Source: JBGVSA01 sp047605765 (GTDB lineage Bacteria > Pseudomonadota > Gammaproteobacteria > Burkholderiales > Rhodocyclaceae). From it: a stretch of 61,463 bases of DNA. The DNA is taken from contig JASGFB010000008.1 in NCBI GenBank assembly GCA_047605765.1, positions 1-61,463 of the forward strand, in the 5' to 3' direction. Under the pieces are notes generated by a model. That model was not told the DNA's origin. It did no database searches and saw nothing but the letters and a program-made list of their open reading frames with translations. The position numbers and the translations under genes are program-made. Below are positions 8,744 through 17,707 of the stretch, piece after piece (positions within the stretch are counted from its first letter, which is position 1; every line of letters starts with the position of its first letter).

Positions 8744-10216
8744 TTAGTCCCGGGTGACGCGCAGCAGCTCTTCGGCCGAGGTCTGCCCATCGGCCAGGTA
8801 GCGGATGCCGTCTTCGCGCAGCAGACGCAGGCCGCGGCGACGTGCTTCGGCACGCAGGTGCGCTTCGGGTGCGTTGTCATGCACGAGTTGGGATAGATCA
8901 CCATCCAGGGTCAGCAGTTCATAGACCCCGGTGCGGCCCGCGTAGCCGGTGCGTCCGCACGCCGGGCAGCCTTCGCTGGAAGCGCTCCAGATATGGTCCG
9001 GCGCGCCCTCGCCGATGACTTCGCGGTCGGCGTCGGTGGCGGGGCGCACGGTGCGGCATTCCGGGCACAGGCGGCGCACCAGGCGCTGCGCCAGCACGCC
9101 GCGTACGCTGGACGCCAGCAGGAAAGGCTCCACCCCCATGTCGATCAGGCGCGTGATGGCCGACGGTGCGTCGTTGGTGTGCAGCGTGGCCAGCACCAAG
9201 TGGCCGGTCAGGCTGGCCTGCACGGCGATCTGGGCGGTTTCCAGGTCGCGGATTTCACCGATCATGATCACGTCCGGGTCTTGCCGCAGGATCGAGCGCA
9301 AGGCCTTGGCGAAGGTCAGTTCGATGCGCGCGTTTACCTGAATCTGGCCGACGCCGGGCAGGTCGTATTCGATCGGGTCTTCGACCGTTACCACGTTGGT
9401 GGTGGGGCCGGCGATCTCGCGCAGCGCCGCGTACAGCGTGGTGGATTTGCCGGAACCGGTCGGGCCGGTCACCAGTACGATGCCGTGCGGGTGCGCCAGC
9501 AGCTCGCGGAAGCCGTCTTGCGTATCCGGCGCCATGCCGGTGGTTTCGAGGCCCAGTTGCTGGCCCGATTTGTCGAGCAGACGCAGCACGATGCGTTCGC
9601 CGTGCGCCGTCGGGACGGTCGACACGCGCACGTCAACGGTGCGGCCGGCCAGGCGCAGCGCGATGCGGCCGTCCTGCGGCAGGCGTTTTTCGGCAATGTC
9701 CAACTGCGCCATGATCTTGATGCGCGAGGCCATGGCTGCGTGCAGCGCACGATGCGGCCGGGCGATGTCGGTCAAGGTGCCGTCGCGACGGAAGCGCACC
9801 AGGCAATACCGTTCGTACGGCTCGATGTGGATATCGGAGGCCTTCTCGCGCACCGCCTGCTGCAGCAGCGCGTTGATCATGCGGATGATGGGGGCGTCGT
9901 CCTGCGATTCGAGCAAATCCTCGACCACCGGGATGTCCTGCATCATCTGCGAGACGTCGACGTCCTGCCCGACATCGTCGACCACCGACGCCGCGTTGCC
10001 ATCACCCTGGCCGTAGGCGTCGGCCAGGCGAGCATCGAAAGCGGTGCGCGTCACGCGGGTCAGCTTGAACGGCATGCCGATGGCACGGCGCGCCTCGGCC
10101 AGCGCCCCGGGTGTGACGTCCTCGCGCGCCAGCAACTCGACCGAGTCTTCGTTGCTGGCGGTGACCATGACGCCATGGGTCCGCGCAAAGATGTAGGGCA
10201 GGGTCAATGCAGCCAT
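8744..10216 (-). CDS. gspE: Type II secretion ATPase E
   Basis: Cytoplasmic hexameric ATPase that powers pseudopilus assembly. 490 aa: N-terminal domains that bind GspL, Walker A GPTGSGKSTT, Asp boxes and Walker B (DVIMIGEIRDLETAQ), His box (GHLVLATLHTNDAP), and the GspE-type four-Cys zinc site (CPEC ... CPAC) near residues 395-430. ATG at 10216, 2 nt after the gspD stop. Confidence 0.97.
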   Translation of the reverse strand: MAALTLPYIFARTHGVMVTASNEDSVELLAREDVTPGALAEARRAIGMPFKLTRVTRTAFDARLADAYGQGDGNAASVVDDVGQDVDVSQMMQDIPVVEDLLESQDDAPIIRMINALLQQAVREKASDIHIEPYERYCLVRFRRDGTLTDIARPHRALHAAMASRIKIMAQLDIAEKRLPQDGRIALRLAGRTVDVRVSTVPTAHGERIVLRLLDKSGQQLGLETTGMAPDTQDGFRELLAHPHGIVLVTGPTGSGKSTTLYAALREIAGPTTNVVTVEDPIEYDLPGVGQIQVNARIELTFAKALRSILRQDPDVIMIGEIRDLETAQIAVQASLTGHLVLATLHTNDAPSAITRLIDMGVEPFLLASSVRGVLAQRLVRRLCPECRTVRPATDADREVIGEGAPDHIWSASSEGCPACGRTGYAGRTGVYELLTLDGDLSQLVHDNAPEAHLRAEARRRGLRLLREDGIRYLADGQTSAEELLRVTRD

Positions 10217-10218
10217 GG

Positions 10219-12453
10219 TCAGTTCGCCGGCGTGACGGGCGTGGTGACGGTCGGCGGGGTTTCGACGGGCACCACCGGCACGGCTGGCGGCACCACGGCC
10301 GGTACGGCGGGCTGCGTGCCGAGGCTCGATGCCGGCGGCATATTTACCGGTACGTCTTCACCGCGCATCAGGCGATCGCGCGCGTCGAGTTCCTTTTGCT
10401 TGCCCACGATGTAGTCATAGCGGCTCTGCGAGACGGCTTGCGTGTCTTCGGCCGTGCGCATGATCTTGGGGCGCAGGAAGATCAGCAGATTGGTCTTGGT
10501 GCGGCTGCGGTTGTCGTAGCGGAAGAGCGGCCCGATCCAGGGCAGATCGCCCAGCAAGGGCACCTTGTCGCGACCGTCGCTGTAGCTGTCTTCGACGAGG
10601 CCGCCGAGGGCGATGATGGAGCCATCGTCGGCGATCACCGTCGAGGTCAGCGACCGCTTGGAGGTCGTCGGGCCGGAAGTCGTCGAGGTGCTCAGCACCG
10701 AGGACGCCTCTTCGTAGATCTGCATGCGGATCGAACCGCCTTCGGTGATCTGCGGCTTGATCTTCAAGGTCAGGCCGACGTCCTTGTATTCGATGGTCTG
10801 GAATGGGTTGACCGACGAGCTGGTGCTGCCCGTGTTGGTGTACGAACCCGTCACGTAGGGCAGGTTCTTGCCGACCACGATCTGCGCTTCTTCGTTGTCG
10901 ACCGTCACCAGGCTCGGCGTCGACAGGATGTTGGCGTTGGTATCCGACTCCAGGAAACGCGCCAGCAGGTTGAGGTTGAACAGCGTCACGCCGCCCACCG
11001 TTACCGGACCGCTGCCGACGATGAAGTTCAGGCCGGCGCCGGCACTGAGCGGGTTCTGTGCGATATCCAGAATGTTCTGCGACGAATTACCGAAGTTGGT
11101 TCCGCCATATACGGTCGTTCCACCACTGGTCGGGATGCCGCTCTGCCACTGGATGCCAATCTCGGCCGCGCGGTCGGAGGTCACTTCGGCGATCAGGGCT
11201 TCGACATACACTTGTGCGGGGCGGCGGTCGAGCTGCTCGATGACGCCACGGATGTTGTTGTAGACCGAGTCGGGCGCAGTGATGATCAGCGCGTTGTTGG
11301 CGACATCGGCGAACACACCATTGCCGCCGCTGACATTGGCGCCATTCGAGTTCGAATTGAAGTTCGAATTGGCGGTGCTGCTGGCGCTGCTGTTGGAGCT
11401 GCTGGTAGTCAGGCCGGAGGTCGTGCCCGAGGTATTGGTGTTGAGCGAATTGCCGCTGGTGCTGCTGCCACCCGACGTGTCGCCGGCAATGGCGGCGCGC
11501 AGGGTCTGCGCCACCTTGGTGGCGTCGGCGTTCTTCAGGTAGATGACGCGAATGTTGCCGCCCATGCCCGACTGGTCCATCTGCGCCACCATGCTGCGCA
11601 CCGCTTGCAGGCGCGAGCGGTTTTCCGAGCGTACCAGCAGCGAATTGCTGCGCGCGTCGGCCAGGATGGTGATGCGCTGGCTGGCGTCGTTGTTCTGGCC
11701 ACCTTCGCTGAACAGCTTGTTGAGCGTATTGGCCAGGTCTACCGCCGAGGCGCTGCGCAGGGGCAGCAATTGAGCGTCGCCCTGCGGCACGTCGATGGAC
11801 GAAATGATCTTGGCGATGCGCGACACGTTTTCGGCGTAGTCGGTGATCACCAGCGAGTTGTTGCCCGGGTACACCGATACCGTGTTGTTCGGCGTCACCA
11901 GCGGACGCACCACCTGCACCAGCTGGGCGGCCGACTCATGCTTGATCTGGAAGACCTCCGTCACCAGGCGGTCACCCGTGGTGACGGTGTTGGCGCGGTC
12001 CTTGCCCACCGGCACGGCATGCAGCTTGGCGTCGGCTTCCGGCACGATCTTGACCACGCCGTTGCCTTCGACGGCGGCATAACCTTGCAGGCGCAGCGCC
12101 GACAGCAGGATCGAATACGTCATCGAACGCGGCACCGGCTGGTTCGTGACGATGTTGAGCGTGCCCTTCACGCGCGGGTCGACGATGAAGTTACGCCCCG
12201 ACAGCTTGCCGATGGCACGCACCACAGCGTCGATCTCGACATTGTTGAAGTTGAGCGAAACCGTTTCGCCTTCGGTGCCACGAGGCGTTGCCGTGGCGGC
12301 CGGCGCAGGGGCCGTGGCGGCGGTGGCGCCAGGGGCGGCGGGCGTTTGCTGCGCAAAGGCGGTGGGCCAGACGGTTTGCAGAGCGACCGCGCACGCCAGA
12401 AGGCGGCAGGCGGCACTGCGGGCATGGACGGATGTCACGGGATGCTTGCTCAT
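10219..12453 (-). CDS. gspD: Type II secretion secretin D
   Basis: Outer-membrane secretin that forms the export channel. 744 aa: signal peptide (cleavage likely after WPTAFA), an Ala/Pro linker, N0-N3 periplasmic domains (LNFNNVEIDAVVRAIGKLSG; VPVGKD...; VIYLKNADATKVAQTL), and the C-terminal secretin barrel (VPLLGDLPWIGPLFR). Around residues 325-385 the N3 domain carries a long Ser/Asn/Thr/Gly-rich insertion, a common variable loop. No lipobox, so outer-membrane targeting probably needs a separate pilotin, which is not in the window. The start overlaps the gspC stop by one base. Confidence 0.97.
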   Translation of the reverse strand: MSKHPVTSVHARSAACRLLACAVALQTVWPTAFAQQTPAAPGATAATAPAPAATATPRGTEGETVSLNFNNVEIDAVVRAIGKLSGRNFIVDPRVKGTLNIVTNQPVPRSMTYSILLSALRLQGYAAVEGNGVVKIVPEADAKLHAVPVGKDRANTVTTGDRLVTEVFQIKHESAAQLVQVVRPLVTPNNTVSVYPGNNSLVITDYAENVSRIAKIISSIDVPQGDAQLLPLRSASAVDLANTLNKLFSEGGQNNDASQRITILADARSNSLLVRSENRSRLQAVRSMVAQMDQSGMGGNIRVIYLKNADATKVAQTLRAAIAGDTSGGSSTSGNSLNTNTSGTTSGLTTSSSNSSASSTANSNFNSNSNGANVSGGNGVFADVANNALIITAPDSVYNNIRGVIEQLDRRPAQVYVEALIAEVTSDRAAEIGIQWQSGIPTSGGTTVYGGTNFGNSSQNILDIAQNPLSAGAGLNFIVGSGPVTVGGVTLFNLNLLARFLESDTNANILSTPSLVTVDNEEAQIVVGKNLPYVTGSYTNTGSTSSSVNPFQTIEYKDVGLTLKIKPQITEGGSIRMQIYEEASSVLSTSTTSGPTTSKRSLTSTVIADDGSIIALGGLVEDSYSDGRDKVPLLGDLPWIGPLFRYDNRSRTKTNLLIFLRPKIMRTAEDTQAVSQSRYDYIVGKQKELDARDRLMRGEDVPVNMPPASSLGTQPAVPAVVPPAVPVVPVETPPTVTTPVTPAN

Positions 12454-13064
12454 CAGTTTTCAGATTCGTCGTTGTTCGGCGCTTGTGCCGCCGGAGCGCC
12501 GGTGGCCGGCGGTGCGGCTGCGGGCGCCGGGGCGATACCGGGCATGGGCTGGGCGGGCGTGGGTTGCACCATCGGCCGCAGGGCGTTGCCCGGCAACGGC
12601 GCGGGCGGGACGGCGCTGGATTGCGACAGGGGCACGGTCTGGCGCACGCCACCGATGGACAGTTCCACCGATTGCGGCAGGATCTTCTCCAGCCTTACAC
12701 CGGGCGCGAGTTCTTCACCCTGAATCACCGGCATGGGCTGCTGGCCGACGATCTGCAGGATGGCGAAGCCGCGCGAGGGGCCGGAATTGGCCGCCACGCC
12801 CAGCAACTGGAACTGGCTGGGCGGGGGCGCTTCGCTGGCGACCTGGGCCGGTGCGCCGAATACATGGCGCGTGGCGATCTCCCGCGCGGCAGCAGCAGGG
12901 TCGGTCTGGGCGGCGTAGACGGATTGTTCGGGACGCGGCGCGGCGACACGCCAGTACCAGATGGCGGCAATCCAGGCGGTCAGTGCCAGGGCGAGAGCCC
13001 ACGCGAGCGCCGGCAACCACACACCAAATCTTGCGAGCGGCGCGAGCCGGACGCTGAGGGACAT
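12453..13064 (-). CDS. gspC: Type II secretion system protein C
   Basis: Inner-membrane clamp protein that links the platform to the secretin and helps select substrates. 203 aa: cytoplasmic N-terminus, one membrane helix near residues 18-40, and a homology-region domain (ATRHVFGA ... FQLLGVAANSGPSRGFAIL...LPQSVELSIGG). There is no PDZ or coiled-coil domain; the C-terminus is instead a Pro/Ala/Gln tail (about residues 155-203). First gene of the operon; ATG at 13064. Confidence 0.9.
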   Translation of the reverse strand: MSLSVRLAPLARFGVWLPALAWALALALTAWIAAIWYWRVAAPRPEQSVYAAQTDPAAAAREIATRHVFGAPAQVASEAPPPSQFQLLGVAANSGPSRGFAILQIVGQQPMPVIQGEELAPGVRLEKILPQSVELSIGGVRQTVPLSQSSAVPPAPLPGNALRPMVQPTPAQPMPGIAPAPAAAPPATGAPAAQAPNNDESEN

Positions 13065-13423
13065 CGGATGAATCCTTTTGGAACGGCGTCTAGTTCAAAT
13101 AATGCCTGCGGGGCAGGGGCCGCACCGTCAGACTACAGAACCGCCGATTTTAGCCAGTTCGTATGGAAAGTGAATGCTCCTTTAGGATTGGCGACGATAA
13201 AAAGCAAGAGCGCATCTCATGGTGCGACGCAGCAATTCCCGCATGTCTTGATGACAGCTTTGTTACCGGACTCGCGATGAGTCGGTGAGTGCCTGTGCTG
13301 CGACCGCACAATATAGGGGTTTACTCGTACAAAAGGTAAAACCAGGTATTTTTGCCACGTCCAGCTGCAACGAATCAGACGCGTGCGCCGCGCCAGCCCT
13401 TGTGCCGGGCCGGCGTCAGCCGC
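13065..13423. promoter_or_regulatory. Intergenic region upstream of the gsp operon
   Basis: About 360 bases between gspC and the DUF2218 gene, both read leftward. It must hold the promoter of the twelve-gene secretion operon, and the 3' end of the siderophore operon. Base composition falls toward AT in the middle (about 13140-13360). I see a short GACTC/GAGTC hairpin near 13269-13283 but no confident -35/-10 pair or known operator. Confidence 0.4.
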
Positions 13424-13711
13424 TCAGGCAATACGTTGCCAGGACAAGGTGACAGGGTCGCGTCGGGTAAACAACTGCATGTGCAGGTTGAGCACTTTTT
13501 CGACACTGGCCAGCGCCGTGTCATCCGGTGCACGGCAGTCGAGCACCAGCACATCGCCATCCAGCGACAGTTCGCATTCCCCCTGCGGAAAGCGCGCCAA
13601 GCCGTGGTCGTCGGTGTATTCGACGGTGATCTTGCGGGTGAAATGCGAGCACAGCGCGGTCAGGTAACGGCGGGCGAGCGGGGTGGCGAGCCTGGCTTGC
13701 GAGGTTCTCAT
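13424..13711 (-). CDS. DUF2218 protein of a siderophore-uptake operon
   Basis: Small 95-aa cytoplasmic protein of the DUF2218 family (MRTSQARL start; TRKITVEYTDDHGLARFPQGECEL middle). Proteins of this family often sit next to iron-siderophore transport genes, but their function is not established; a role in handling imported iron complexes is only inference. It has His and Cys residues but no recognised metal motif. Last gene of the uptake operon, 28 nt after the ATPase. Confidence 0.8.
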   Translation of the reverse strand: MRTSQARLATPLARRYLTALCSHFTRKITVEYTDDHGLARFPQGECELSLDGDVLVLDCRAPDDTALASVEKVLNLHMQLFTRRDPVTLSWQRIA

Positions 13712-13738
13712 GGGGCGTTCCGTCTGGTTGGGGTGTGT

Positions 13739-14512
13739 CTAGGCGGCGTGGTCGGCCAGCACGATCGGATAGCCGTGCGAACAGGTTTCGACGCGGCCCT
13801 GGATGCCGTAGGCAGCATGCAGCACGTCGCTGGTCATGACCGTGGCTGGCTCGCCGGCTGCCAGCACGCGGCCCTGGCTGAGTACGATCACCCTGTCGCT
13901 GTAACGCAGGGCAAGGTTCAGATCGTGGATGGCCACCATGCAGATGGCGCCACGGTCGCGCGTCAGGTGCCGTACGGTCTGAAGGACTTTGAGCTGCCAG
14001 CGCAGATCGAGCGCGCTGGTGGGCTCGTCCAGCAGGAGCAGGCGCGGCTGGCGTACCACGACCTGCGCCAGCCCCACCATCTGGCGTTGGCCGCCGGACA
14101 GTTCATCGAGGCGCCGCAGCGCCAGCTCGCGCAGGCTCAGCATGTCGAGCGCCTGCTCGATGGCCGCCTCGGCCATTGCCTGGCCGTGTTCGGCACGTGC
14201 GGCGCGCGCGGCCGCCAGCAGGGTTTCATACACGATCAGCGAACTGCTTTGCGGCAGTGCTTGCGGCAGATAGCCGATGTCATGCAGGCGTTCGGCATGA
14301 TGCAGGCGCGTCAGATCCTGGCCGTCGAGTTCGATGCGGCCGCGCGCCCTGATCAGGCCGGCGATGCCCTTGAGCAGCGTCGACTTGCCGGCGGCATTGG
14401 CACCCAGCAAGGCCACCAGCGCGCCGTCGGGCAGGGCCGGCAGATCCATGCCGGCGATGACGTCGCGATGGCGATAGCCGGCGTGCAGTTTTTCGACAAT
14501 CAGTCCGCCCAT
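13739..14512 (-). CDS. Iron-siderophore ABC transporter ATPase
   Basis: FepC/FhuC-type ATPase, 257 aa. Walker A GANAAGKSTLL near residue 38, Q-loop YLPQALPQ, signature LSGGQRQMV near 139, Walker B LLLLDEPTSALD and switch His in AIHDLNLALRYSDRV. It energises import by the FecCD-type permease encoded upstream. The start ATG at 14512 overlaps the permease stop by one base. The frame is open far upstream over the permease, but that is a shadow. Confidence 0.95.
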   Translation of the reverse strand: MGGLIVEKLHAGYRHRDVIAGMDLPALPDGALVALLGANAAGKSTLLKGIAGLIRARGRIELDGQDLTRLHHAERLHDIGYLPQALPQSSSLIVYETLLAAARAARAEHGQAMAEAAIEQALDMLSLRELALRRLDELSGGQRQMVGLAQVVVRQPRLLLLDEPTSALDLRWQLKVLQTVRHLTRDRGAICMVAIHDLNLALRYSDRVIVLSQGRVLAAGEPATVMTSDVLHAAYGIQGRVETCSHGYPIVLADHAA

Positions 14513-15588
14513 CACAGTCCTCCACGCTGACGCACGATCAAGCCCAGAAACATCGGGATGCCCACCAGCGCGGTGACGATGCCCACCGGCACGATCAGCC
14601 CTGGCACGATGAGCTTGCTGGTGATGGACGACAGCGACAGCACCAAGGCCCCGGCCAGGGCGCAGCCCGGCACGTAGAAGCGATGGTCCTCGCCCAGCGC
14701 CAGTCGCGACATGTGCGGCGCCACCAGGCCAATGAAGCCGATGGTGCCGACGAAGGCCACCGCCACGGCGGCCAGCAGACTGACCCGCAGCAGGGTCACC
14801 AGACGCAGGCGTTCGACGGCGACTCCCAGGCTGCGCGCCTGATCTTCGCCGGTGCGCAGCGCCGTCATCGCCCATACGCTGCGCAGCGACAGGGCCAGGC
14901 AGACGGCGGCCACCACCGCCAGGATGGCGATCTTGTCCCAGGTGGCGCGGGTCAGTCCGCCCATGGTCCAGAACACGATCTGCTGCAGCGTGTCGCTGTC
15001 GGCCATGAACTGGATGAGCGACACGAGCGCATTGAGCGCGAAAGTCAGCGCGATGCCGAACAGGATCACCGCGTTGGTCGATGCGCCGAACACGCGCGCC
15101 AGCACCTGGATGGCCAGCGTCGTGGTGGCCGCGCTGACGAAGGCGCAGCCGGCGATGATGTAGTTGGCATCGACGCCGGGAATGTGGATGTCGAGCAGGA
15201 TCGCCAGCGAGGCACCCACCGCCGCCGCCGCCGACACGCCCAGCGTGAGCGGACTGGCCAGCGGATTGTTGAGCACCGTCTGCATTTCGCCGCCGGCCAG
15301 GCCGAGCGAGGCGCCCACCAGTACCGCCATGACGGCATAGGGCAGGCGCACGTCCCACAGGATGATGTTCTGCGCGATGGGCAGGCTGGCCGGATCGAAC
15401 AGGCCGTGCACGATGTCGGCGAGCGGGAACGACGACGGCCCGGTCGATACATCGAACAGGAACGACAGCGTGAGCGCCGCCGCGAAAGCCGCCAGCAGGA
15501 GCGCGCGGCGGAGCGACACGCGCGCATAGGCGCGGGCCAGCGTCTCGGACGGTGCGGGCACGCTGGCGGTGGCGGGTAACGCGTTCAT
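14512..15588 (-). CDS. Iron-siderophore ABC transporter permease (FecCD family)
   Basis: Inner-membrane permease of the FecCD/BtuC family, 358 aa with about ten hydrophobic helices. Typical motifs are RLPYAVMAVLVGASLGLAGG, NPLASPLTLGVSAAAAVG and GTIGFIGLVAPHMSR (coupling region to the ATPase). Only one permease gene is present, so the transporter is presumably a homodimer, unlike FepD/FepG. ATG at 15588 overlaps the binding-protein stop (ATGA). Confidence 0.95.
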   Translation of the reverse strand: MNALPATASVPAPSETLARAYARVSLRRALLLAAFAAALTLSFLFDVSTGPSSFPLADIVHGLFDPASLPIAQNIILWDVRLPYAVMAVLVGASLGLAGGEMQTVLNNPLASPLTLGVSAAAAVGASLAILLDIHIPGVDANYIIAGCAFVSAATTTLAIQVLARVFGASTNAVILFGIALTFALNALVSLIQFMADSDTLQQIVFWTMGGLTRATWDKIAILAVVAAVCLALSLRSVWAMTALRTGEDQARSLGVAVERLRLVTLLRVSLLAAVAVAFVGTIGFIGLVAPHMSRLALGEDHRFYVPGCALAGALVLSLSSITSKLIVPGLIVPVGIVTALVGIPMFLGLIVRQRGGL

Positions 15589-16709
15589 TTCAGACCGATC
15601 CAGTACGTGCCATCCAGCGGGAAGGGCTGGAATCGCTCATGCAGGGTGCGGAAAGTCGCGGTCGGATCGACATCCGCGAATACCTCAGGGTGCAACCATT
15701 TGGCGATGGCCTGCACGGCGACCACGTTGAACGGCGAATTGTAGAAGTGATGCCACACGGCGAAAGCACGGCCTTCACGCACGGCCGTCAGATTGGCGAT
15801 GCCGGTACGGCGCGTGGCGCGCTCGAGCGAGGCACGCGCCACCTGCGGTGTGACGCCGGCGCCGAGCACGATGCGATTGGGCGCCTTGCCGATGGTACCG
15901 ACCGACCCGACCGCCGTGCCGATGTAGAAACGCGGCTGGTTGGTGAGCAGGTATTCGATGTTGAGCGTGCCCGTTTCACCCGGCACCACTGCCTTGGCCA
16001 CGTTGTCGCCGCCAGCGCGGTCCACAAAGCCCGCCATCATGCCGTGGGCCATGGTCTCGCAGCAGGCCTCGCTCCGGCCGACGCGGCTTTCGAGAAACAC
16101 CGAAGGGCGCGTTTTGATCTTGGCCAGGCGATCGGTGACGACGCGCATCTGCTGGTCATAGAAGGCGAGAAATTCGGCGGCTTCTTTGTCGCGACCCAGC
16201 ACGCGGCCGAGAATCTGCATGCTCTTGACGGTGTTGCCCAGCGGATCGCGGCGGAAGTCGATGAACACGATGGCCACGCCGGCCGCCTGCAGGCGGTCGA
16301 TCACCTCTTTGGAGCCGGATGACGGCCCGTGCCCTTCGATGCCGAAGATTGCCACGTTCGGGCGCAGTGCGATGGCCTGCTCGATGCTGAAGCTGTCTTC
16401 CGAAGAGCGGCCCATGCGCTGGATCTTGTCGAGCTTGGGAAAGCGCTCGGCAAAGCGCTTGTAGCTGGCCGGGTCGAGTTGTTCGAAGTCACCCATCATA
16501 CCGACGATGCGGGCGGTCGGATCCTGGCGATCGAGGATCGCCAGCGCGGGCAGGTAGCGCCCTTCGCCGACGATGATGCGCTCGACCTTGTCCGGTATGG
16601 TGACGTGGCGGCCGGCCAGGTCGGTGATTTCGATGTTGGCGGCATGGGCAAGGCTCGCCGTGGCGGCCAGCAGGGTCAGCGCGGCGCGCCGCAGTGTGCG
16701 ATGAAACAT
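15585..16709 (-). CDS. Periplasmic iron-siderophore binding protein
   Basis: FepB/BtuF-like substrate-binding protein, 374 aa with signal peptide MFHRTLRRAALTLLAATASLAHA. The start of the mature part (IEITDLAGRHVTIPDKVERIIV) is the usual opening of the family, followed by the GRYLPALAIL and LRPNVAIFGIEGHG segments. ATG at 16709 was chosen over ATG at 16727 because AAGGAAG lies 9 nt upstream of it. It is longer than typical FepB proteins and has a Cys-Cys pair (SEACCETM). Confidence 0.9.
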   Translation of the reverse strand: MFHRTLRRAALTLLAATASLAHAANIEITDLAGRHVTIPDKVERIIVGEGRYLPALAILDRQDPTARIVGMMGDFEQLDPASYKRFAERFPKLDKIQRMGRSSEDSFSIEQAIALRPNVAIFGIEGHGPSSGSKEVIDRLQAAGVAIVFIDFRRDPLGNTVKSMQILGRVLGRDKEAAEFLAFYDQQMRVVTDRLAKIKTRPSVFLESRVGRSEACCETMAHGMMAGFVDRAGGDNVAKAVVPGETGTLNIEYLLTNQPRFYIGTAVGSVGTIGKAPNRIVLGAGVTPQVARASLERATRRTGIANLTAVREGRAFAVWHHFYNSPFNVVAVQAIAKWLHPEVFADVDPTATFRTLHERFQPFPLDGTYWIGLK

Positions 16710-16741
16710 CCTAGGGCTTCCTTTCATTGCAGGTATTCGGA

Positions 16742-17635
16742 TCAGGGTTCGAGCGCGAAGCGCAGCGCGTGGTTGATCGCCTGCGGAATGCTCGAAAGAT
16801 GGTTTTCGCCAGCGATCTCGTGATCCTGGACGGTCAGTCCGGGGACGTCGGCAAGGCGCTTGGCCAGCGCGTGGACGTTATCGACCATGCCGCGTTGGCG
16901 CAGGGTGTCCATGCCGCCGGGCATGTTGTCGGAGAAGCGGCTGGGCTTCTGTTCGAACTCGCCCACCGTCAGCAACAGGCGGCGGCGCTGCGTGCCGGTG
17001 GCCGGCCGTGCGCTGAAGGCCGCTTCGGTCTTGCGCATGAGTGCATCGTTCCACCACCAAGAGGGGCTGGCGGCGATGTAGTCGGTGAAGGCGTCGGGTC
17101 GTGCGAACAGGGCGTGCAGCACGAAAAGCCCGCCCAGCGAATGGCCGAACAGCGCCTGGCGCGACGGATCGATGGCATGGCGGTGCGCAATGACGCCGCG
17201 CAGTTCGTCGTGCAGGAAGGCCAGAAAATCGTCGGCGCCGCCTCCCAGGTTGCGCATGGCGGCGCTCATCTCGGGAATCGGCAGGGCCACCGGCGAAGGG
17301 GTGTAGTCAACGGCACGGCGAGCGATCGGATTGTCCTGCGCCGGATAGGCGATGCCCACGATGAGGGCCGGCCGTACGCCGGTGGCATCGGGCTTGCGGG
17401 CCTGGATGCGCATGGTCTCGACCACTGTGTTGAAGATCAGGTCGGCGTCGAGCACGTACACCACCGGGTAGCCACCGGCAGGCGCGGGGCCATCGGGCAA
17501 GGCCACCTGGATGCGGTAGTCCTTGCCGGTGCGTTCGGAATGCGTGATGAATTCTTCAGAGCGTGACAAAGCCACGGGCGCAGCATGTGCCGCGACCGTG
17601 GCCAGGCAAAACAGGCAGGCCAACAGTGTTTTCAT
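16742..17635 (-). CDS. Exported esterase, IroE/BesA-like siderophore hydrolase
   Basis: Putative alpha/beta-hydrolase of the esterase D family, 297 aa with signal peptide MKTLLACLFCLATVAAHA. The nucleophile motif is GHSLGGLF; an ASPSWWWND segment and a late His (GENHLSS) complete the expected triad. IroE-type enzymes cleave tri-catecholate trilactone siderophores in the periplasm, and the position between receptor and binding protein suits that role. The exact siderophore is unknown. ATG at 17635 follows a GGATGG. Confidence 0.88.
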   Translation of the reverse strand: MKTLLACLFCLATVAAHAAPVALSRSEEFITHSERTGKDYRIQVALPDGPAPAGGYPVVYVLDADLIFNTVVETMRIQARKPDATGVRPALIVGIAYPAQDNPIARRAVDYTPSPVALPIPEMSAAMRNLGGGADDFLAFLHDELRGVIAHRHAIDPSRQALFGHSLGGLFVLHALFARPDAFTDYIAASPSWWWNDALMRKTEAAFSARPATGTQRRRLLLTVGEFEQKPSRFSDNMPGGMDTLRQRGMVDNVHALAKRLADVPGLTVQDHEIAGENHLSSIPQAINHALRFALEP

Positions 17636-17676
17636 CGTCCATCCGGTACAAGACCGCCGGCCATCCGGCCGACGGT

Positions 17677-17697
17677 CCGGCCGCATCACGCGGCCGG
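17677..17697 (-). repeat. Intercistronic hairpin between receptor and esterase
   Basis: Perfect 8-bp inverted repeat (CCGGCCGC / GCGGCCGG) with a 5-nt loop, preceded by more GGCC-rich pairing. It sits in the 72-nt gap after the receptor stop. Such hairpins often stabilise an abundant upstream message or reduce read-through, which fits a receptor made in excess of the transporter. Confidence 0.5.
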
Positions 17698-17707
17698 GGT
17701 GCGGCGA

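Noticed and set aside
11330..11480. Repetitive-looking sequence that could pass for a tandem repeat or CRISPR remnant
   Set aside because: It encodes the Ser/Asn/Thr-rich loop of GspD; there are no regular repeats or spacers.
10207..12723. 838-codon plus-strand open frame
   Set aside because: Lies antisense over gspD and gspC; Gln/Arg/His-rich without any domain, a typical high-GC shadow.
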